Shown here: positions 44,584 to 56,399 of the stretch, piece by piece
Position numbering within the stretch: the first letter of the stretch is position 1
How the letters are laid out: each line of letters starts with the position of its first letter
Source: Desmodesmus armatus
Lineage: Eukaryota > Chlorophyta > Chlorophyceae > Sphaeropleales > Scenedesmaceae
DNA length: 64,000 nt
Assembly (NCBI GenBank): GCA_007449985.2
Contig: VIIQ02000643.1
Coordinates: forward strand, 86,001-150,000
Reading direction: 5' to 3'
Made by a program: the position numbers and the translations under genes
The notes under the pieces: generated by a model
Told to the model about the DNA's origin: nothing
Databases searched by the model: none
What the model saw: the letters and a program-made list of their open reading frames with translations, nothing else

Positions 44584-46450
44584 ATGGCCGACAAGCAGCA
44601 GCTTCACTTGAAAACTTGCTCGCAGTGCAACGAAGTCAGCAAACACCTCATGACCTCTGGTGGTCCAAAGGCCATTGCAACCAGTTCCTCTCCAGAGCTG
44701 GACAGAGAACCAGGCACACCATTGCGTGTGAGCGGGTCACGCAAGGGCTATGCTGTCCTCAACCGGCAGTCCAGCCAAGGAGATGTTTCGTTGCCCGAGC
44801 TGTGTGAAACCTTGCTGCCATTGGAGCCTGGTGCATCTCCTCTTCTGGACCAGCAGCACAAGGCAGCGCAGCAGCAGAGGACACCAGCAAAGCAAACAGC
44901 AGCAGTCATCATGGCGTGCCTGATGTGGATTCTCGTCTCGTCAGCTACAATCCTTATCAACAAACACATCATGGTAGACCTCTCGTGAGTGGTCACTTGC
45001 AAGGTTTGGTGTTTTTGGCTGTGGCTTTTTGTAAATGAACATGCAGAAGAGGGGAAAAGTGGCAACGCCAACGGCACAAGTCATGCTAGCGGACCTCTTA
45101 GTAGCCAGATGGTTGCAGACTTTCCCGTTGGAGCTGGCTTGCACACTGCAACTGGGCCTGCAGAACAATGGCGCATACAAATGATGCCTGGGCACCAGAT
45201 TAAAGGCAGACACTTGTTTGGTGCAGTTTGTCTAAAGCAGCTGCCTTTCCTGTGATCTGCAGGTTCCCCTTCCCCGCAGCCGTGAGCGCGCTTGGCATGT
45301 TTGGAACCACAGTGGCCAGCTTCCTAGCCTGCCGTGTGTTCAAGCTGGTGCCTTGCAAAGTCACCATCACACCCTTTTTTTTCTGGTCACGTATCATGAC
45401 AACTGGGTTCCTTATCGCACTGAGCTTCCATGCTGGCAACACAGCGTACTTATACCTGTCAGGTGGGGAGTACACTCGTCTTGGGAGCTGCAGAAAACAG
45501 AAGACAGGGTCGTTGCAGGGTGTGTGATTAGTTAAGGATTCAGAAAGGCTCTGTCGCAGCAGCAGTAGGAGTGCAGCAGCCAGCCGCAGGAGCAGTGGTG
45601 GTGCTGCATGTTGACAATTGCGTGGGAACAACTGACATAGCAACAGGCAAGCTTTGTGGTGCACAGCTGGCGCAAAGGGGTCAGCTGGCAGCCTGCACAG
45701 TCATCAACGTGTGACGTGAACATGAACACAGTTGAAATCACCACACGCATGCCTGCCTTTGCCTGTCTGTTGCCGGCTGCAGTTGCGTTTGTGCAGATGC
45801 TGAAAGCATTCACCCCCGTCAGTACCATGCTGTCAGGCTTTATCTTTGGCATTGAGAAGCCGTCCGCCAAGCTCATAGCAGCAGTCAGCTGCATCAGCCT
45901 AGGCGTAGTGTTGTCCTCCTTTGGTGAGGTCAACTTCAGCATGTTTGGCTTGTTGGCGATGCTCACCTCCATTGCAGCGGAGGGAGTCCGCACATGCTTG
46001 ATGCAGCAGATGCTGTCCTTGAAGGAATTCCATCCATTGGAGGCTTGGATGTATCTTGGCCCTGCCTGCCTTGTATGGCTGCTGCTGCTCATTAAATTCA
46101 CAGAGGGGCAAGCTGTTTCCCAGCAGCAAGCCTTGGGCATCGTGGACACGCACAAATGGTATTTTGCCTTCGCAGCCCTTGCTGGGTTTGCTGCCAACTC
46201 CCTCGCAATGTTGGTAATCAAGCTAGCGAGTGCCCTGACCCTCAAGGTGCTTGGCGTCTGCAAGGATGTTGGCCTTGTGACCCTTGGCGTCCTGCTACTT
46301 GGAGAACATGTCGCGCCCCTGCAATTGGGAGGCTATAGCATCGCATTGTGCGGCTTTGCAGCGTACAATTACATAAAGGCGGTCACGCCTGTAGCTCCCA
46401 CCCTTGACCTGCCCAAGGTCGGCAAGGCCAACAAAGGGCATTTCCTCTAG
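44584..46450 (+). CDS. Sugar-phosphate/nucleotide-sugar transporter (TPT/DMT family)
   Basis: Three exons join in phase: 44584-44984 (donor GTGAGT), 45263-45462 (acceptor CTGCAG, donor GTGGGG) and 45783-46450 (acceptor CTGCAG), giving 422 residues. After a ~105-residue polar N-terminus come about ten hydrophobic segments, starting with AAVIMACLMWILVSSATILI. Family signatures are INKHIM at the end of TM1, FPFPAAVSALGMFGTT, GNTAYLYLSVAFVQMLKAFT spanning the second splice, and the C-terminal LKVLGVCKDVGLVTLGVLLL. Members exchange sugar phosphates or nucleotide sugars across plastid or Golgi membranes. The KT/KV-GxxK-type pattern fits the family but does not fix the substrate. The N-terminus is Ser/Gln-rich rather than a clear plastid transit peptide, so a Golgi or endomembrane location is likelier. 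The reconstructed VSVAF-like junction confirms the splice. Confidence 0.87.
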
Positions 46451-47162
46451 GATGTCGTGTACAGCAGCAATGGTGGAAAGCAATGGCTGGGCACGGTGAC
46501 CAGCAGGAGCAGCAGCATGCGCCAGTTGGGGCAGCAGAGGTACTGATTGATTCCTGCCAGGCTGTCAACAGACCACTTACTTGACCCACCTGTGCCTCGT
46601 GTGCAGTGTGTGAAGAGCAATTGAAAGCGAGCCCAAAACCACACAATCGCGCCGTGCGCTTGTGGGTGCGTGGGCGTCGGCTGAGTGTTGGTGGGCGTGG
46701 ATCTGGACCGGTGTCGGTGTGCGTGCACGTGGGTCTGCTTCTCGACACATCACCTTTGTTTGCATCACAGGCGGCAGCTTGCAGCAGTGGCAGGGGGCGC
46801 TTAGCTCATGTCACTTGAATTGTGTAGGCTGAAGCTGCTATCGCAGCTGTTCCGTCGCTTGACTTGCGTTAGGCTGGAGTGCTTGTTTGTCCCAATCCCT
46901 TCATGCGGTGCGTTGCTGATTGTGCATGCTCGCCCACACACGCTGGTATGTGAAGACCGTTGCTGTCAAGCATGGTGGGGTGGGAGCTTTGTCCCTAGCT
47001 GAGGCGTTTTGGCAGGGCAGTTTCTGTTAGGAAGTGATGTACAACAGCCCCGTGTGCCATCTTGTAAGCAAGTGCTGGCAGCACTGGGAGGACCAGTTGC
47101 AGAGTCTTTGATGGTTACAAGTAACCAATACCTTAATGAGCAATTCCAGCTGTGACTTTGCC
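46451..47162. other. Intergenic, no recognised gene
   Basis: Downstream flank of the transporter gene. No conserved frame and no repeat that I can define. Confidence 0.5.
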
Positions 47163-47164
47163 TA

Positions 47165-47858
47165 CCGTAACCCCCAGAACCTATTCGCGAAATTAAATTA
47201 CAGCACGTCAAAGTTTCGCGAATATTAAGGTGTTTCAGGTAATTCAGCAGGGCCCCATCGCGAAATGTTAGGAGGATGGAGAAAATTCAAAGAAGTAACA
47301 AGAAGCGTCAAATCGCCTTTTTACAGCCTCCCTAGCACCCATATAAGTTCAATGAGTCTTCCTGATACCCATTACTGCTCTTGAGTCTCTTCCTCGCACC
47401 GATCAAGATCAGCAGTGATCACTGCCCTGCCTGTCATAACCTGCCCTTTACCAGTGCACAGCTGCCTCCACTACCAAAACCTGATTTTCTGTTGCTTTAG
47501 ATAATTTGAAGTGTTTGCAAAGCGATAGAGCAAGCCATCCTGTTGCCTCCTGCAGAGAGGCACTCAATGCAACTCCCAACTCTGCAGCTCACAAACACTA
47601 CTGCTCCCAGAGAGTGCACAGAGGAAACACATGCTGCTCCAAAGAAGGCCAGGCATGCAGAGACGGACACAGGAGCCCACAGCCAGTCAACGGACAGATA
47701 CCAAAAACGACAGCAGCAGCACCATCGCGAAAGGTTAGGCAGAGGGAGAAAATCAGGGCAGGGCCCAGCGCGAAATGTTAGGAGGAAGTGTGAAATTCCA
47801 AAATTTCCCTGACCCATTCGCGAATAGTTCGGACGCGAATAGGTTCTGGTGGTTACGG
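47165..47858. mobile_element. TA-flanked 0.69-kb element (CCGTAACCCCC family)
   Basis: Left CCGTAACCCCCAGAACCTAT then TCGCGA. Right end inverted (complement CCGTAACCACCAGAACCTAT then TCGCG). TA on both sides (47163-47164, 47859-47860). Subterminal CGCGAAATGTTAGGAGG recurs at about 47260 and 47770, plus GCGAAAGGTTAGGCAG at 47725. No coding capacity recognised. Confidence 0.88.
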
Positions 47859-48143
47859 TACGTGGCATACTTCGAGACGCGTCCGCGGCGCAGCACGAGT
47901 GTTCGCAGAGGCTTCAAGCATGTTTTTGATCAGAATGCGAAACATTGCAGCACCGAACGAACGGTATGACGGATCCCGCCATCATCAGCTTACAGCAACT
48001 CAGCGAAGGCATGCTGTCTGTGTGTTACGGAAAGTGTGTGTTCATTTCATCGGAACCACTGGGAACCAGAACGCAATTATGCAGTGTCCGTCGGAATCGA
48101 GGCACGCGCTTGGCGTTCAGCGTCCCATATCGGCATCCGGTTA

Positions 48144-48358
48144 CCGTATACACCATATATGCAAAGTGGTCATAATTCAAGGCCCGGCGCAGCGGAGAAA
48201 AAAACGCGCCGTAATTCCCCTTGAACGTAAGAGGTTTTTTTTCGAAACAGGCGCAATTGCACTGCTTTTCGGTCTCAAAACGCTTCCAAGCGCCGTAATT
48301 CAAGACGGTTTTTCAGGTATAAGCATTTATGACCACTTTGCATATACGGTGTATACGG
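48144..48358. mobile_element. TA-flanked MITE (CCGTATACACC family), copy 3
   Basis: Same ends and interior as the 39018 copy with scattered substitutions and a few extra bases (GGTATAAGC near the right end). TA flanks at 48142-48143 and 48359-48360. An independent insertion. Confidence 0.9.
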
Positions 48359-48477
48359 TACCAGACGAATGCAAAGTTATATTACTGACAGTCCTGTTTC
48401 GATATCAACAAGACAACAAACACGCTCTTGTAATAGCTTTGAAGGCGACTTCTGCAAGTTGGCTTTGCGACAGCCTT

Positions 48478-48719
48478 GGGTAGCGTTTTTTTGAAACCGG
48501 TACACCCTGTTTCTTTGTGTCAAGGTGGAGTTGCTCCCCCCCGGGGGGCCGTGCTTTTCACGGCAAGTGCTCCTTGCCCCCCCCCCCTTCAGCAGGTTTT
48601 GCCTGCAAACTGGCCAGATCTCAGTTGCCCCCCCCCCCTGAGCTGCCTCCAGGCTGATTCCGCTCCTTGCTTACCCCCCCAAGGAAACAGGGTGTGCCGG
48701 TTTCCAAAATACGCTACCC
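48478..48719. mobile_element. GGG-ended MITE, intact copy
   Basis: GGGTAGCGTTTTTTTGAAAC plus CGGTACACCCTGTTTCTTTG is inverted at the right end (complement GGGTAGCGTATTTTGGAAAC plus CGGCACACCCTGTTTCCTTG). Flanked by CTT on both sides, a 3-bp target duplication. C-tracts of 8-10 bases inside. Best reference copy for the family. Confidence 0.88.
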
Positions 48720-48724
48720 CTTCT

Positions 48725-48830
48725 TATTGCAAGATTTAACATTCACGACTTGTGCAATAGGAAAAGAATTAGCATTTTACTTTCAAAGAGTGACCTGCAG
48801 CTCCCGCCCTATCCCGGCAGCCCCGGGCCT
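48725..48830. repeat. Inverted copy of the 13310-13400 repeat segment
   Basis: GCAAGATTTAACATTCACGA, CTTGTGCAATAGGAAAAGAA and the CAGCTCCCGCCCTATCCCGG block are the inverse of the 13310-13400 end of the degenerate 1.6-kb repeat. Confidence 0.65.
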
Positions 48831-49890
48831 GCGGTGCACATAAGTGGACAGAGCATAGCGAATGCGGCTGTTTAACACCAGGTTGCTGGCCAAGAGGCAA
48901 CCTGGAGGCCGGGTGACAGCAGCACATCGCCATCGATGGGTGACACTCGCGGTGACCCATGCTGTTGTGCTGTACAGCTGCATCACATAGTAACAAACCA
49001 GTTCTCACGATAATATTTTGCGGACCTAGCCCGGGGATCAGTGCGATGTTGCTCAACTCTGTGGGCGGGACTTGCATAGCAACAGCAGCAGCAGACCACG
49101 CTGCTTTTGTACGCATGAGGTCGTGACAGCTACATGGATTCGCTTTATGTGATCGAACCAAGAGTGCCTGCTCATGCCCGGTGAAGAATGCAGCTGGTTG
49201 TACCAGCTGTGCCCCTGCCTGCGCAGTGCAATGCTAAGTGAGCCGGCAATGCTCAACATTGGGAAAGCATGCGCGCTGTTGGGGACAACTCAGTACATAA
49301 GGCCTAGCGGCTGCACGCTTGGAGTGCACGGCCAGACAAGCACATGGCCACAATGTGGTCAGTGGAAGGACAACCCCAGGTGTAGCAGCTGTCATAGTTG
49401 CTGTACTGATGCTAGCACTGCTGCAAACATGGGTGAGCTGGATGAAAGGGCCACTCAGTAACAATCAAGGGCCCTGGCACCACAATTGCACCAGTGGGGT
49501 GAGGGTATGTTCAGCCCCCAACCCCCAACCCCCGCACGATACTGATGAAGGGCACCGTGCGCAGCCGCAGCGTCCGGTGTTGCCGTTGCACAAGTCAGGC
49601 AACTGCTGCTATACTTGCATGCCAGGCCAGTGCTTCTGTGTTGGACTGCCCAATGTGCTGCGCCAGGGCCCCAACGCCTGGAACATCAGCATGGGGAGAT
49701 CACGCTTTCGAAACTTGCCCCGCGCGCTAATTCTATTTTTACAAATTGCTGCACAGTACCCCTCAGGGCCTGAAACCGTTATTGCACACCCACCCCTGGC
49801 GAAGCCTGTGTTGCGAAAAGGCTGTTCTGCAACGAGGCAGTCGATCGCATGTGGCTTTGCAACGCGTCACAGTCGACACACACCCTAAGG
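48831..49890. other. Upstream flank of the second GT32 gene
   Basis: No domain-bearing frame. It presumably includes the promoter and 5' UTR of the GT32 gene at 49.9 kb. No motif can be assigned. Confidence 0.4.
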
Positions 49891-49895
49891 TGACC

Positions 49896-51001
49896 ATGTG
49901 TTTGCAGACCTGTCAGATGGGCCCATATACACACCGGTGTCGCCGGGCCATATGGACGCACCCGCGTGTAAGGCTGTCAATTCTGTTTTCGCTGTCCATG
50001 TTCCTCTGCGCCTTCGTCATCATTGGCAACAGCTGCCAAATACGTATCAGCCGCAAAAACAAGCAAGCTATGTCGCCTCATTTCGCCCTTCGTTCCTGGG
50101 ACCACCGAAGCATTGCTCACAGCCTGAGGTTGGAAATTAAAGATGGTGGAAAGCCCATAGTTGCGCATACACAGTGGAGGCAACCAAAGGTAGACCACCA
50201 ACCTTACAAAGGTGGCCACGGAGGGCCACCTTATGTGCTGCCCAAGCTCATCCACCAGCCAGTGCAGGAGAAGCACAATATTCCATATGCAATCCAGGAA
50301 AGCATACAGAGCTGGGTTGACATGAATCCAGGGTATACACATATCTTGTATGATGATGCAGACCAGCTCAAATTTGTAACAGAGCATCAGCCTGAATTGC
50401 TGCCCTTGTACAAAGGCCTGCCTACCAACATTGAACGCACGAACTTCTGGAAGTACCTGGTGCTTCACAAACTTGGAGGCGTGTATGCTGACAGTGACGT
50501 CAAGTGCATGCAGTCAATATCCAGTTGGAACGAGGAAAATGATTTTGATGCTGCTGTTATAATCGGCATTGCCAAACGCAACATGCAGACAGGGGAGACA
50601 ACCGAGTTCATTCAGTTTGTGATGGCTGCCATGCCAGGGCATCCTTTGATAGCTGCCATGCCCCTGGCCATCACAAGGAGTTACGCATACACCCACCTCA
50701 ATGGGCTGCCGCCTGAAGTGAATCAAATGTGGATATGGACAAAAACATTGACATCTGTCATCCAAACATACACCCACCAAGTGGGTGCCAAATGGCCTAT
50801 CAACTCCACGCAGGCAGACCTGCAAGGTGGTGTCTTGTTTGGTTCAGTGCGTGCGCTGCCTGCACATGTTCTGAGTATGGAGTGGGGCACGCATGCCATC
50901 AACATCAGTTGTGAGGAGGTGAGACGGAAAATTACCCTGAAGCCATTGTTTGCCATCAGTCCTTTGACGCGTGGAGCAACAAGGCAGTTGAGCAGCTGTA
51001 A
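49896..51001 (+). CDS. GT32 (OCH1-like) glycosyltransferase paralogue with 3' frameshift
   Basis: Paralogue of the minus-strand gene at 4869-6140. A basic N-terminus and one hydrophobic anchor (LSILFSLSMFLCAFVIIG) precede PPYVLPKLIHQPVQEKH, SIQSWVDMNPGY, IERTNFWKYLVLHKLGGV and the DXD in YADSDVKC. Start at 49896 or 49917 is chosen by analogy with the paralogue; the longer open frame from 49746 adds residues not seen there. After KPLF at about 50949 the frame leaves the family pattern, while the -1 frame resumes with CHQSFDAWSNKAVEQL and stops at 50999-51001, matching the CHQFFASWK region of the paralogue. One extra base near 50949-50951 explains this. It may be a real mutation altering the last ~17 residues or an assembly indel. 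The catalytic core is upstream and intact. Confidence 0.82.
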
Positions 51002-51019
51002 CTGCAAGTGTTCATGATC

Positions 51020-52730
51020 AGATGGCGCAGCAGGGAACAGCTATCTGTGAGCAGCAACATCATCAGTACCTTCCACGATCAGGTGTACATTGCATGGCGT
51101 GATCAGGTCTACATTCTGGAAGACTATCCAGCAAGTGATCTAGTCCATCTGCTGTCTTGTCACCAGCATCACGTTGATTAACAATAAGGTTCTACGGCAG
51201 CATTGTGGTCGTGACCAGCTTTGTCTCAGTAGCCATCATCAGCTGGCACACTTTGTGGAGGTGTGTCGAGTGCTCATAGCAGTCCACACTAATTCATGGC
51301 CGCGGCATGTTGTTTCTGTGAAGGGGGAAAGACAATATTGATGAGGTTCCACCAGATTTAGGGGGTGTCAAAAGAAAGTACCTGCTGCCCCAAAAGTACG
51401 GTATTGGCCCATATTGGCCATATCTTGGGCTGTGGTTCAGGGATGTTGGAGCCCCTAAGTGGGCTTGCAAAGCAATGTCTCACGGTCCTGCCCCTGCAGT
51501 TTCAGCCCCATCAACCCCCTGGGTGAAAAGATAGAGCAGTTCCCCCCCTGCACCCACTTTCACTGGGCTGTCTTCCCCCCCTGGCTGCCATACCCCCCAG
51601 AGGCACAGCAGTGGTGTGGTGGGTGGGTGTGTCTGGTAGCTTACATGATGTAGTAATCAACCACAGTGTGGAATCTGCGTGCTCCCTTTAGAGATCAGCC
51701 TGAAATTTGCAGTTGCAGTGCTGGCATGCAGTGCAGCCCTAGTGTTATCTCTGACACCACTTTGTAGCTCACTCACAAGGCTGGTGGTGGTGGTGACTGT
51801 GTGTGCTTACAGCATTTCACTGCAGTACAACAGTATGCATCTGAGCTTTGCAACCTCCCATGTAAGTAGCTACCCTGCAGCCTCCTCTGGTGTGAGAGAT
51901 GGATGTTCACGGCTGCGAACGCTTTTCTCAAACGACAACATCACCTCCCAGCTGAGCCACAGTCTGCCACACCCCAGGCTGGCAATACAATGGGTCTGCC
52001 TTGTGGTACACTTTGTGCACACCAGTACCCCATTCAACAGTGAACTAGGCTGGGCATCGGTTTCTAGAAGGTAGGACTTTCTTATGTCACTCCCTAATTC
52101 AACAGGGTTGGTGGCTAAAGGTCCCAGCCCATCCGATGGCTGTGCAGGCTGCACACTCTCGCATGAAATCAGGCATGAAGGCAGCAGCAGCCCATCACTG
52201 GTGAATACCTTGAGGTATCCACCAGTGGTGGGGAGTCCCCACCGTGGGGTATTGACACATGTAGGGTTCGCATTACGCTGACACTAACCAGTATTGTCCA
52301 ATCAGTGGTCACCTATGCTGCCCAGGTGTAGGCACAATCCATTCGAACCTTGCGCAAAGAAAGGGTACATTGGCAGAGAGGCTTGACCACACATGCTTTT
52401 TGCTGCCATGCGAAGACCCCCACATTTGCCTGCAGCAAGAGATGTGTTTGTTCCCTCTGCTAACATGCAACACACTTGCAATCGGGTACTGGCAACACTC
52501 ACGTACCGGCAACACACCCACTGATCCATGCTTGTACAAGATCCACACTGCATGGAGGGGCAAGTACCACCTTTGGGGACCGCACATGCCACGGCTACTG
52601 ACTCGGTACAACAAAGACTACACAAAAAACTTCAGCGGGCATGTTTGGCACACACCTTAGGGGCCTAGAATCATCCCCCTCCCCACACTGCAAGTGCAGC
52701 TGGAGGCCATCGGGCCTAACTTCCTTAGGC
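51020..52730. other. No recognised gene
   Basis: Several short frames (for example plus 51679-52074 and 52370-52660) lack recognisable domains, and I see no splice partners. A GTGGTGGGGAGTCCCCACC palindrome lies at about 52221-52242. Confidence 0.4.
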
Positions 52731-52736
52731 ATACTA

Positions 52737-52951
52737 CCGTACTGCCACGATACGTTCCTACATTAGTTAATTGATTCAAGGACTGTAGGAAATTCTGAAA
52801 TGTAATTCAATTGCCCTGGGCGCTGTCCGAACTGTCGGAACCTTCGAACAAGCCTTGAAAAAAATTATTTTTTCGGGCGTGTCCGAACTGTATGAACCCG
52901 CAAAAGAATTGCCATTTTTCCAGAGTGTAGGAACCTATCGTGGCAGTACGG
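52737..52951. mobile_element. TA-flanked MITE (CCGTACTGCC family)
   Basis: Left end CCGTACTGCCACGATACGTT then CCTACA, right end its inverse (complement CCGTACTGCCACGATAGGTT then CCTACA). TA flanks at 52735-52736 and 52952-52953. The AT-rich interior contains GTCCGAACTGT twice. Confidence 0.88.
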
Positions 52952-52953
52952 TA

Positions 52954-54600
52954 GACAGATGGTGAGAGGGCTGCACGTAACTTTTCTATGTTGGCAGCCG
53001 TAGGTCTGAGGGTCGCCTACTGCTGTAGGTCGTGGACCTACCCCGGATTGGCGTAGTTTCGTAGTATGTAGGCATAGACAATAAAGGCAACCTCACTCAA
53101 CAAGTGGTCTATGACCATCTCAGCTGGGCCCTCTATGAGCAACATGCAAAGCACATGTATGCTCATAATGGTGGTGAATTGTGATACAGCATGCACAGCA
53201 TGACTACACTAGACTACTAACTAACTAACTACACTAGACTAGACACAACAACACACTAGCAAAACACTGGCCGATGCTCTCGTTTCGACAACAAGTCACA
53301 ACCGACCGTCACCGCTGATGAGCACACCCCCAAACAGCACATACAACACATACCCAGCAACAGACCATCAGACAGTATGACTATCCACTTGTTTCCGTTG
53401 ACAGACACGGCAGCTTCAGCCTCTGCGATCTTACTACAACAGCATGCACAGCATGACGGCGCACCACGGCACAACATACAAAGCTTGTCCATGCAATGTG
53501 CTGGTCAAAGTACTTGATGTGATCAGGCTAGATGTGACCTGATATGACAGTTTGTGCTCCCGTGAGTCTCTCAGCATACAGGTCAACACTACACTCATGT
53601 ACTTTACCTCCATCAATGCTGGGCATGGCAGGCTTGCAAGCCAGTGGTTCGCCGGTACGGAAACCGGTTGCGATTTGAATTAATACGTATGCTGATAGAT
53701 GTTATGATCATCATGCGCGTTCAAAGCAGCTTGCGTTTGCATGTTGCACTTTCGACAAGGATTGCAGCAAAGGCTGTCGCACGCACAATCACAATAGGAA
53801 CCAACACTTGAAGTGGCAGGTCAAGCCCTATGGAGTGTTTATCGTGTTCAGGCAACTAGCAAGAAGGCGAATGCCTGGCAAGCGGTAAAAGTCAACATGC
53901 ACAGACAGTTGGCAGGTTGATCGTGTGTTCTGGGCCCTAGTGACCTGAATCCTAATGGTTTGGACATAACTTTCAGGTTGTGGTATCAGCAGCCATCAAG
54001 CTTTGATTTTGAACCGGTTATTGCCTGGAAACACCTCTGGCAAACTGCTGCTGGGACCTTGCTCAGAGCGTGATGTCCATGTATGACGTTGCTGGCAACG
54101 AATGTGCGACATTGGTTACCAGCACGGGGCGTGAGGTGGAGGGTTGCTGCTTGCAGGAAGCACAAATGCATCAGCTCCTGTGGAGTTCCCCATTTTAGGT
54201 GTGGAGTTTCCCATTTGGGAGGGGGGTGGAGAGGCGATGGAGTGGGAGAGGTTGAGGACGATGTGGAGAAAGGGGTGGGATCTCCCTGGAAGCGGTCAAG
54301 GTGTGGAGTACACAGTGAACTCCATGGGTGCAGGTGGACTTGGGAGAGTGACCAGGAAGCAAGAGGAGCGTAAGGAGCAGCTGTAGGTCTCCACGAGGTG
54401 TGGACCAAGTGTAAAGCTCCGCTGGACCTCCACAGGAGTAACACCCACAGACCCATCTCCCCCACTCCACGGCACTTCACACTCCTCACCCCCACCGTGA
54501 CAGTTGTTGTTGGGATGGTTTGACTTGTAGTGTGATCTGTTGTTTGCTTTGCTTTTTGCCTTTGAGTTTGTTTTTTATATTTGTCTGGCTTGAGGTTAGG
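52954..54600. other. No recognised gene; short simple repeats
   Basis: ACTAACTAACTA/ACTAGACTA runs at about 53210-53240 and a GGAGTGGGAG-rich patch at 54.2-54.3 kb. Frames here show no domain. GACAATAAAGGCAACCTC at about 53087 recurs as CAATAAAGGCAACCTCTC at about 62745. Confidence 0.4.
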
Positions 54601-54609
54601 TACTATTTA

Positions 54610-55675
54610 CTAGGTGATTATGAGAGACAAATTTGGAGCGATAAATTTGTTTTTTCCGCAATTGCTAGCAGAGACACATTCTTCAATAATCTGGCATGCA
54701 GGCAAGACTGGCACACTGTGATGGTGGTCGACCTCTGTGACCGGCTGCCTGATCTGCAACAGCAGCCTGCCTGCAGCAGCAGCTGGCTCTTGTAGCCACA
54801 CGTGCACTGCAGCCAATGCAGCATGATCCCAAATACTGTATGAAAAAAGGCAGTGTGCAGCTAGTTCAAAAGCACACTGGCACCAGCTGCTGTTGGCACT
54901 TGCTCCATCGCTGTCCTGCTGCTTCTTTCGGGCAGTCCAGCGACGTGCACGGAGGTCACAAAACCAGCTTGACTGCAACATGAAATCGATCTTCTGCAAA
55001 CAATCCGGCCGTTGCTGCGCGGCTGTTGGCTGTCAGACATCGCACAAGGCGTTGCTGTGTCTGCTGAAGGCACAATGCCTGATGAGCATAGCGCATGCAT
55101 TGATGCAAAGCACCGCAAGTGAAAGGTCTGGCGTGCTCACTCTCAACGGCGCACATATGCAGGGAGCGCACTGACAATGTGGTAGGTGAATCACCCTTGG
55201 ACATGCCCTTGGAAGGTGATGATGACGAGTTGTGTTGGTGTCACGCTGGTCACAGTTCTGCGTTACAAAAGTACACGAAACATTGATATGATTCCTGTGA
55301 TTGTTGTGATGCAACTGGCTGACAGCCTGGGTTGCACTGCTGGTAACTAGACAGGGTGAGTCAACAGTGCAGCATGCATATTGAGCAATGCAGCCAGCAC
55401 TGTGCCCTCGACTTCAGAGTTTTTTGAATTGATGAGGCATACACTTGTGTTGCAGGCCGTCAACAATCAAGCTCTTGATCAGCCGATCTGGTGCTGACAT
55501 GTCGGCCAGGGTTCAGTGTACATGTGCCAACAGAGCAGCTGCAGGTCACTTTGCATATTTAACTCTTACTGGCCCAAAAGCAGTGCACCGAGCAGCCCCG
55601 CGCAGCGCGTGCCAGTGGGGAAGGTCGGGGGCTAGGCTTGCCAGAATTAATTAGCGTCGTCGCCAGCGTGCTTAT
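54610..55675. repeat. 1.1-kb repeat family, copy 3 (inverted)
   Basis: Inverse of the 34137-35351 and 35352-36436 units: begins near ATTATGAGAGACAAAT, includes GCAGGCAAGACTGGCACACT, and ends with CGTCGTCGCCAGCGTGCTTA. Diverged by point changes and indels, with no trinucleotide expansion. Confidence 0.82.
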
Positions 55676-55676
55676 T

Positions 55677-55898
55677 GGGATCAGGGTTTAGGTGTACAGC
55701 GGGACTGCGTACAATGGGTTCCCTCTCCAAAGGTTTGGGAGTTGACAACTGCCACTTTGATTAGATTTGTCTGTTTGTTTGGCTTTTGAGGTTAGGGTTG
55801 GGTTGCAGGTTAGGGATCAGGGTTTAGGTGTAAGGCAGGACTGCATGCAGTGTGGTTTCCCTCTCCGAAGGTTAGGAGCTGACAACTGCGCAACTGAT
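55677..55898. repeat. Short tandem duplication, GATCAGGGTTTAGGTGTA
   Basis: Two units of about 80 bases separated by ~55 bases (55679-55760 and 55815-55895) share GATCAGGGTTTAGGTGTA, TTCCCTCTCC and GAGTTGACAACTGC-like blocks. Confidence 0.75.
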
Positions 55899-55904
55899 CC
55901 TGAG

Positions 55905-56135
55905 CGGGGGGTGTGGAGTGTGGAGTTGTGTGGAGGCGAGGACTGGGGTGGATCCTGAAGGGGGGGGTGGCGTGTGGAGTGGTGTGGAGGCGTGGAGTGG
56001 GGTGGATCGTGAGGGGGGGGGGTGGAGTGTGGAGGTGTGTGGAGGTAAGGAGGGGGGTGGATCCTGAGGGAGGGGCGCGGAGTGTGAAGTGGTGTGGAGG
56101 CGTGGATTGGATCCTGAAGGAGGGGCGTGGAGTGT
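55905..56135. repeat. GTGTGGAGT...GGGTGGATCCTGA minisatellite (left part)
   Basis: About four to five units of 45-60 bases (GTGGAGTGGTGTGGAGGCG ... GGGTGGATCCTGAGGG). It resumes at 61963-62015 on the far side of the retrotransposon, so the copia element inserted inside this array. Confidence 0.85.
56131..56135. other. Target-site duplication AGTGT (left)
   Basis: The 5 bases AGTGT precede the 5' LTR and are repeated directly after the 3' LTR (61958-61962). A 5-bp duplication is standard for Ty1/copia integrase. Confidence 0.92.
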
Positions 56136-56399
56136 TGTTGGAATTGAGTATGCTCAGCCCACTATGCTGGACGAAGTTGCCCGCAGTTACCCGAAGTTAG
56201 GAAGTTATGCATGGCGACTGAAGTTATGCTATCCGCTCCTGCGGAGTATATGACCTCTGCATTCTCAGAGTGTATTTGGATGTTTACTCTCTCTCTCTAA
56301 GCCTGCATACGGTGCACCAGTGTAACAGGACTACTTTCCCACCTTATAGCTGTCAAGGTTCCCTGAGCTTACAACTCCCAGCCACATCTATTCATATCA
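56136..56399 (+). repeat. 5' LTR of the copia element
   Basis: 264 bp, TG...CA ends. I find no difference from the 3' LTR. It contains a CTCTCTCTCT run and should hold the promoter and polyadenylation signals; no clear TATA box stands out. Confidence 0.96.
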
